Assembly: GCA_031257945.1 (NCBI GenBank) | Contig: JAIRNU010000058.1 | Coordinates: 1-6,512 of the forward strand | Source of the DNA: Holosporales bacterium | GTDB taxonomy: Bacteria; Pseudomonadota; Alphaproteobacteria; BNTO01 | Length of the DNA stretch: 6,512 bases | Reading direction: 5' to 3' | In this document: positions 5,383 to 6,512 of the stretch, in pieces | How the letters are laid out: every line of letters begins with the position of its first letter | How positions within the stretch are numbered: position 1 is the first letter of the stretch | Position numbers and translations under genes: made by a program | Notes under the pieces: generated by a model | What the model saw: the letters and a program-made list of their open reading frames with translations, nothing else | The model's database searches: none | What the model was told of the DNA's origin: nothing

Positions 5383-5440
5383 AGAACTAAATGGCGAGGC
5401 TTTCTGCCGTGTTTATGCTAGAACTAAATGGCCCTGGATG
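5383..5440 (+). repeat. Dispersed repeat, copy C
   Basis: The unit starts AGAACTAAATGGC, continues GAGGCTTTCTGCCGTG and ends with AGAACTAAATGGCCCTGG and ATG. The 13-bp sequence AGAACTAAATGGC thus occurs at both ends, 37 bp apart. It matches copies A and B near 3251-3366 and sits 17 bp behind a stop codon, as REP/BIME-type elements often do. Confidence 0.75.
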
Positions 5441-5532
5441 TTACCGAATAATATCGTTGCCTGAGGTTTTGCTAGACCTTTTCCCGAATCATCAAAGTTG
5501 GGTTTTAGTCGAGTACGAATAGCAAAGCAGAT

Positions 5533-5559
5533 CCCCACAAAGGCGTGAACTTTGTGGGG
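5533..5559. terminator. Perfect 10-bp stem-loop, possible terminator
   Basis: CCCCACAAAG (5533-5542) pairs with CTTTGTGGGG (5550-5559) around GCGTGAA. No T-run follows, so intrinsic termination is uncertain. It lies 168 bp after the small exported gene and 149 bp before the BON gene. Confidence 0.4.
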
Positions 5560-5560
5560 T

Positions 5561-5602
5561 GCACCCGTCCCTCGTGGCCACCGTGGCCCCCCGTGTTGGT
5601 GC
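5561..5602. other. Second, nested stem-loop next to the 5533 hairpin
   Basis: GCACC (5561-5565) can pair with GGTGC (5598-5602), enclosing GGCCA-CCG-TGGCC (5576-5588). With the 5533-5559 stem directly adjacent, the 70 bases 5533-5602 could fold into two neighbouring structures. The stems are short, and covariation data would be needed to call it an RNA. Confidence 0.25.
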
Positions 5603-5707
5603 GCTATCCGCTAGCCCCAGCAACCGTTTAATGTCAGCTATACACTAGCATCTACCGTGCAAGTTTGTTACCCTGCTGGCGCTGTTGATATTTAGGCAAA
5701 AGTCACA

Positions 5708-6304
5708 ATGCTTTGGCGTTTTTTTCATATATCCTGTCTGTGCTTGTTAGCTTGGGGGCTTACGCGCTGCGCTCCAGTTGCAATTATTGGTAGCGGTGCA
5801 GTTGTTGGGGTATCTGCTTTACGCGAAAAATCGGCTATAGAAACCGTCTCAGACACCGTTTTGTCCGCAAAAGTCAGTCAGGCGATTTACAAGATAAGTC
5901 CTGATGTGCATGCAACTGTCGGTGTGAACGTGCAAGAGGGGGAGGTCCTGTTAACAGGAGTTACTCCAACCGACGACTTGAAGATCAGAGTTGAACAAGC
6001 CGTGTGGCGAGTGCGAGGAGTCAAGCAAGTGTATAATGATGTTGCGATTTCCGACAGCCCACCAATTAAGAATTACCCAAAGGACGCGTGGATTACTTCC
6101 CAAATAAAGACAAAACTGTTAGCAAATTCAAAAATTCGCTCGTTGAATTATAGTATTAAAACGGTGAACAATGTAGTTTATATTTTTGGGATTGCTCGGT
6201 CTTCGGAAGAATTGGACACCGCGTGTAATATCGCAAGAAAAGTTAAAGGCGTTGAACGCGTAATGAGCTATGTTCGTTTAAAAGACGGTATTACAGCTGG
6301 CTAA
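5708..6304 (+). CDS. Dual BON-domain envelope (lipo)protein, OsmY/DolP-like
   Basis: This 198-residue protein starts at ATG 5708 with a distant AGG (5694-5696), so translation initiation may be weak. Residues 5-20 are a hydrophobic leader ending GLTRC-AP; Cys21 would be the lipidated residue, but Arg just before it is unlike the usual Gly/Ala, so lipoprotein processing is uncertain. A Gly/Val/Ala stretch follows (25-37). BON domain 1 covers about 47-116 (VQEGEVLLTGVTP, then VRGVKQVYNDV). BON domain 2 covers about 125-193 (DAWITSQIKTKLLA, VNNVVYIFGIA, KVKGVERVMSYV). BON domains bind phospholipid and support outer-membrane integrity in DolP/OsmY-type proteins. The architecture, with AVSDT-like VSDTVLSAKV after a short linker, resembles alphaproteobacterial BON proteins. 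It stands alone, without co-oriented close neighbours. Confidence 0.9.
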   Translation: MLWRFFHISCLCLLAWGLTRCAPVAIIGSGAVVGVSALREKSAIETVSDTVLSAKVSQAIYKISPDVHATVGVNVQEGEVLLTGVTPTDDLKIRVEQAVWRVRGVKQVYNDVAISDSPPIKNYPKDAWITSQIKTKLLANSKIRSLNYSIKTVNNVVYIFGIARSSEELDTACNIARKVKGVERVMSYVRLKDGITAG

Positions 6305-6512
6305 ACTGTAATTCGCGGTTTGTTTTCTCACCACGCAACGAAACCCGCACCATGCCTTAACTTTTATACCGCGGGGGGAAAGAAATCTCCCTTCCTCCTA
6401 TTTTTAAAAACATAGGCATTATAGGGATCTCGGCCACACATAACTTGTAGAGTGCTAAAGGTGGGTTGCTCGGCGATCTACCACAAGAGCAGGCGGCAGC
6501 GCTGTATTTCCT
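6305..6512. other. Intergenic or edge region, no supported gene
   Basis: No tRNA, terminator with T-run or recognised protein is visible. A minus-strand frame is open from the window edge to TAA at 6357-6359 (51 codons, ending FLKIGGREISFPPRYKS), and a short plus-strand frame from TTG 6466 (LLGDLPQEQAAALYF) runs off the edge. Neither is recognisable, and the overlap prevents both from being genes. A G6 tract occurs at 6372-6377. Confidence 0.3.

Noticed and set aside
5383..5432. CRISPR-like arrangement (13-bp direct repeats around a 24-bp spacer)
   Set aside because: There are only two repeats, and the 'spacer' is itself conserved in copies A and B, so it is one unit of a dispersed repeat. 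No cas genes are present.

Overview
The window looks like an accessory, mobile-element-rich stretch of a proteobacterial chromosome. The best lineage clue is the dual-BON lipoprotein-like gene at the right end. Its N-terminal arrangement (short hydrophobic leader, Cys-Ala-Pro, a Gly/Ala/Val stretch, then two BON domains) recalls BON proteins common in Alphaproteobacteria. A BspA-type leucine-rich-repeat remnant, a type VI secretion spike gene, an IS1-family transposase and several short dispersed repeats together suggest a protist- or host-associated alphaproteobacterium (for example Holosporales-like). The lineage is an inference from family resemblance, not from a search.

Layout. 1-447 (+) is the C-terminal catalytic part of an IS1-family transposase that enters from the left edge. 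It runs directly into 446-724 (+), the C-terminal remnant of a BspA-like LRR protein, followed by a good intrinsic terminator at 795-819. On the minus strand, 863-3088 is a full-length VgrG with gpD-like base, OB-fold and a long beta-helix needle made of octapeptide rungs. Upstream of it, also on the minus strand, lies 3349-4017, an unrecognised low-complexity protein carrying three nearly identical copies of a Gly/Pro/Glu/Gln/Asn-rich segment encoded by a 57-bp tandem repeat. These two genes are separated by an inverted pair of a dispersed palindromic repeat. A third copy of that repeat lies at 5383-5440, just after another gene.

4018-4448 holds no convincing gene but contains a C7 tract beside a start codon, a small hairpin, a 140-bp non-autonomous inverted-repeat element (MITE-like) and a strong GC-rich hairpin. 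4449-4784 (-) is a weak hypothetical ORF or remnant. From about 4361 to 4860 the hexamer AGTATT recurs eight times on the plus strand. 5015-5365 (+) encodes a small exported protein of unknown function with a clear signal peptide, Shine-Dalgarno site and candidate promoter. 5366-5707 is intergenic, with a repeat copy and adjacent stem-loops. 5708-6304 (+) encodes the BON-domain envelope protein. 6305-6512 has no supported gene.

The VgrG would form the puncturing tip of a type VI secretion machine whose other parts are not here. It appears to be an orphan vgrG: no hcp, PAAR, chaperone/adaptor or recognisable toxin domain lies next to it. The adjacent repeat protein is the only co-oriented neighbour, and any functional link is speculative. 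No complete new defence or secretion system can be demonstrated from this window. The most unusual content is the repeat architecture.
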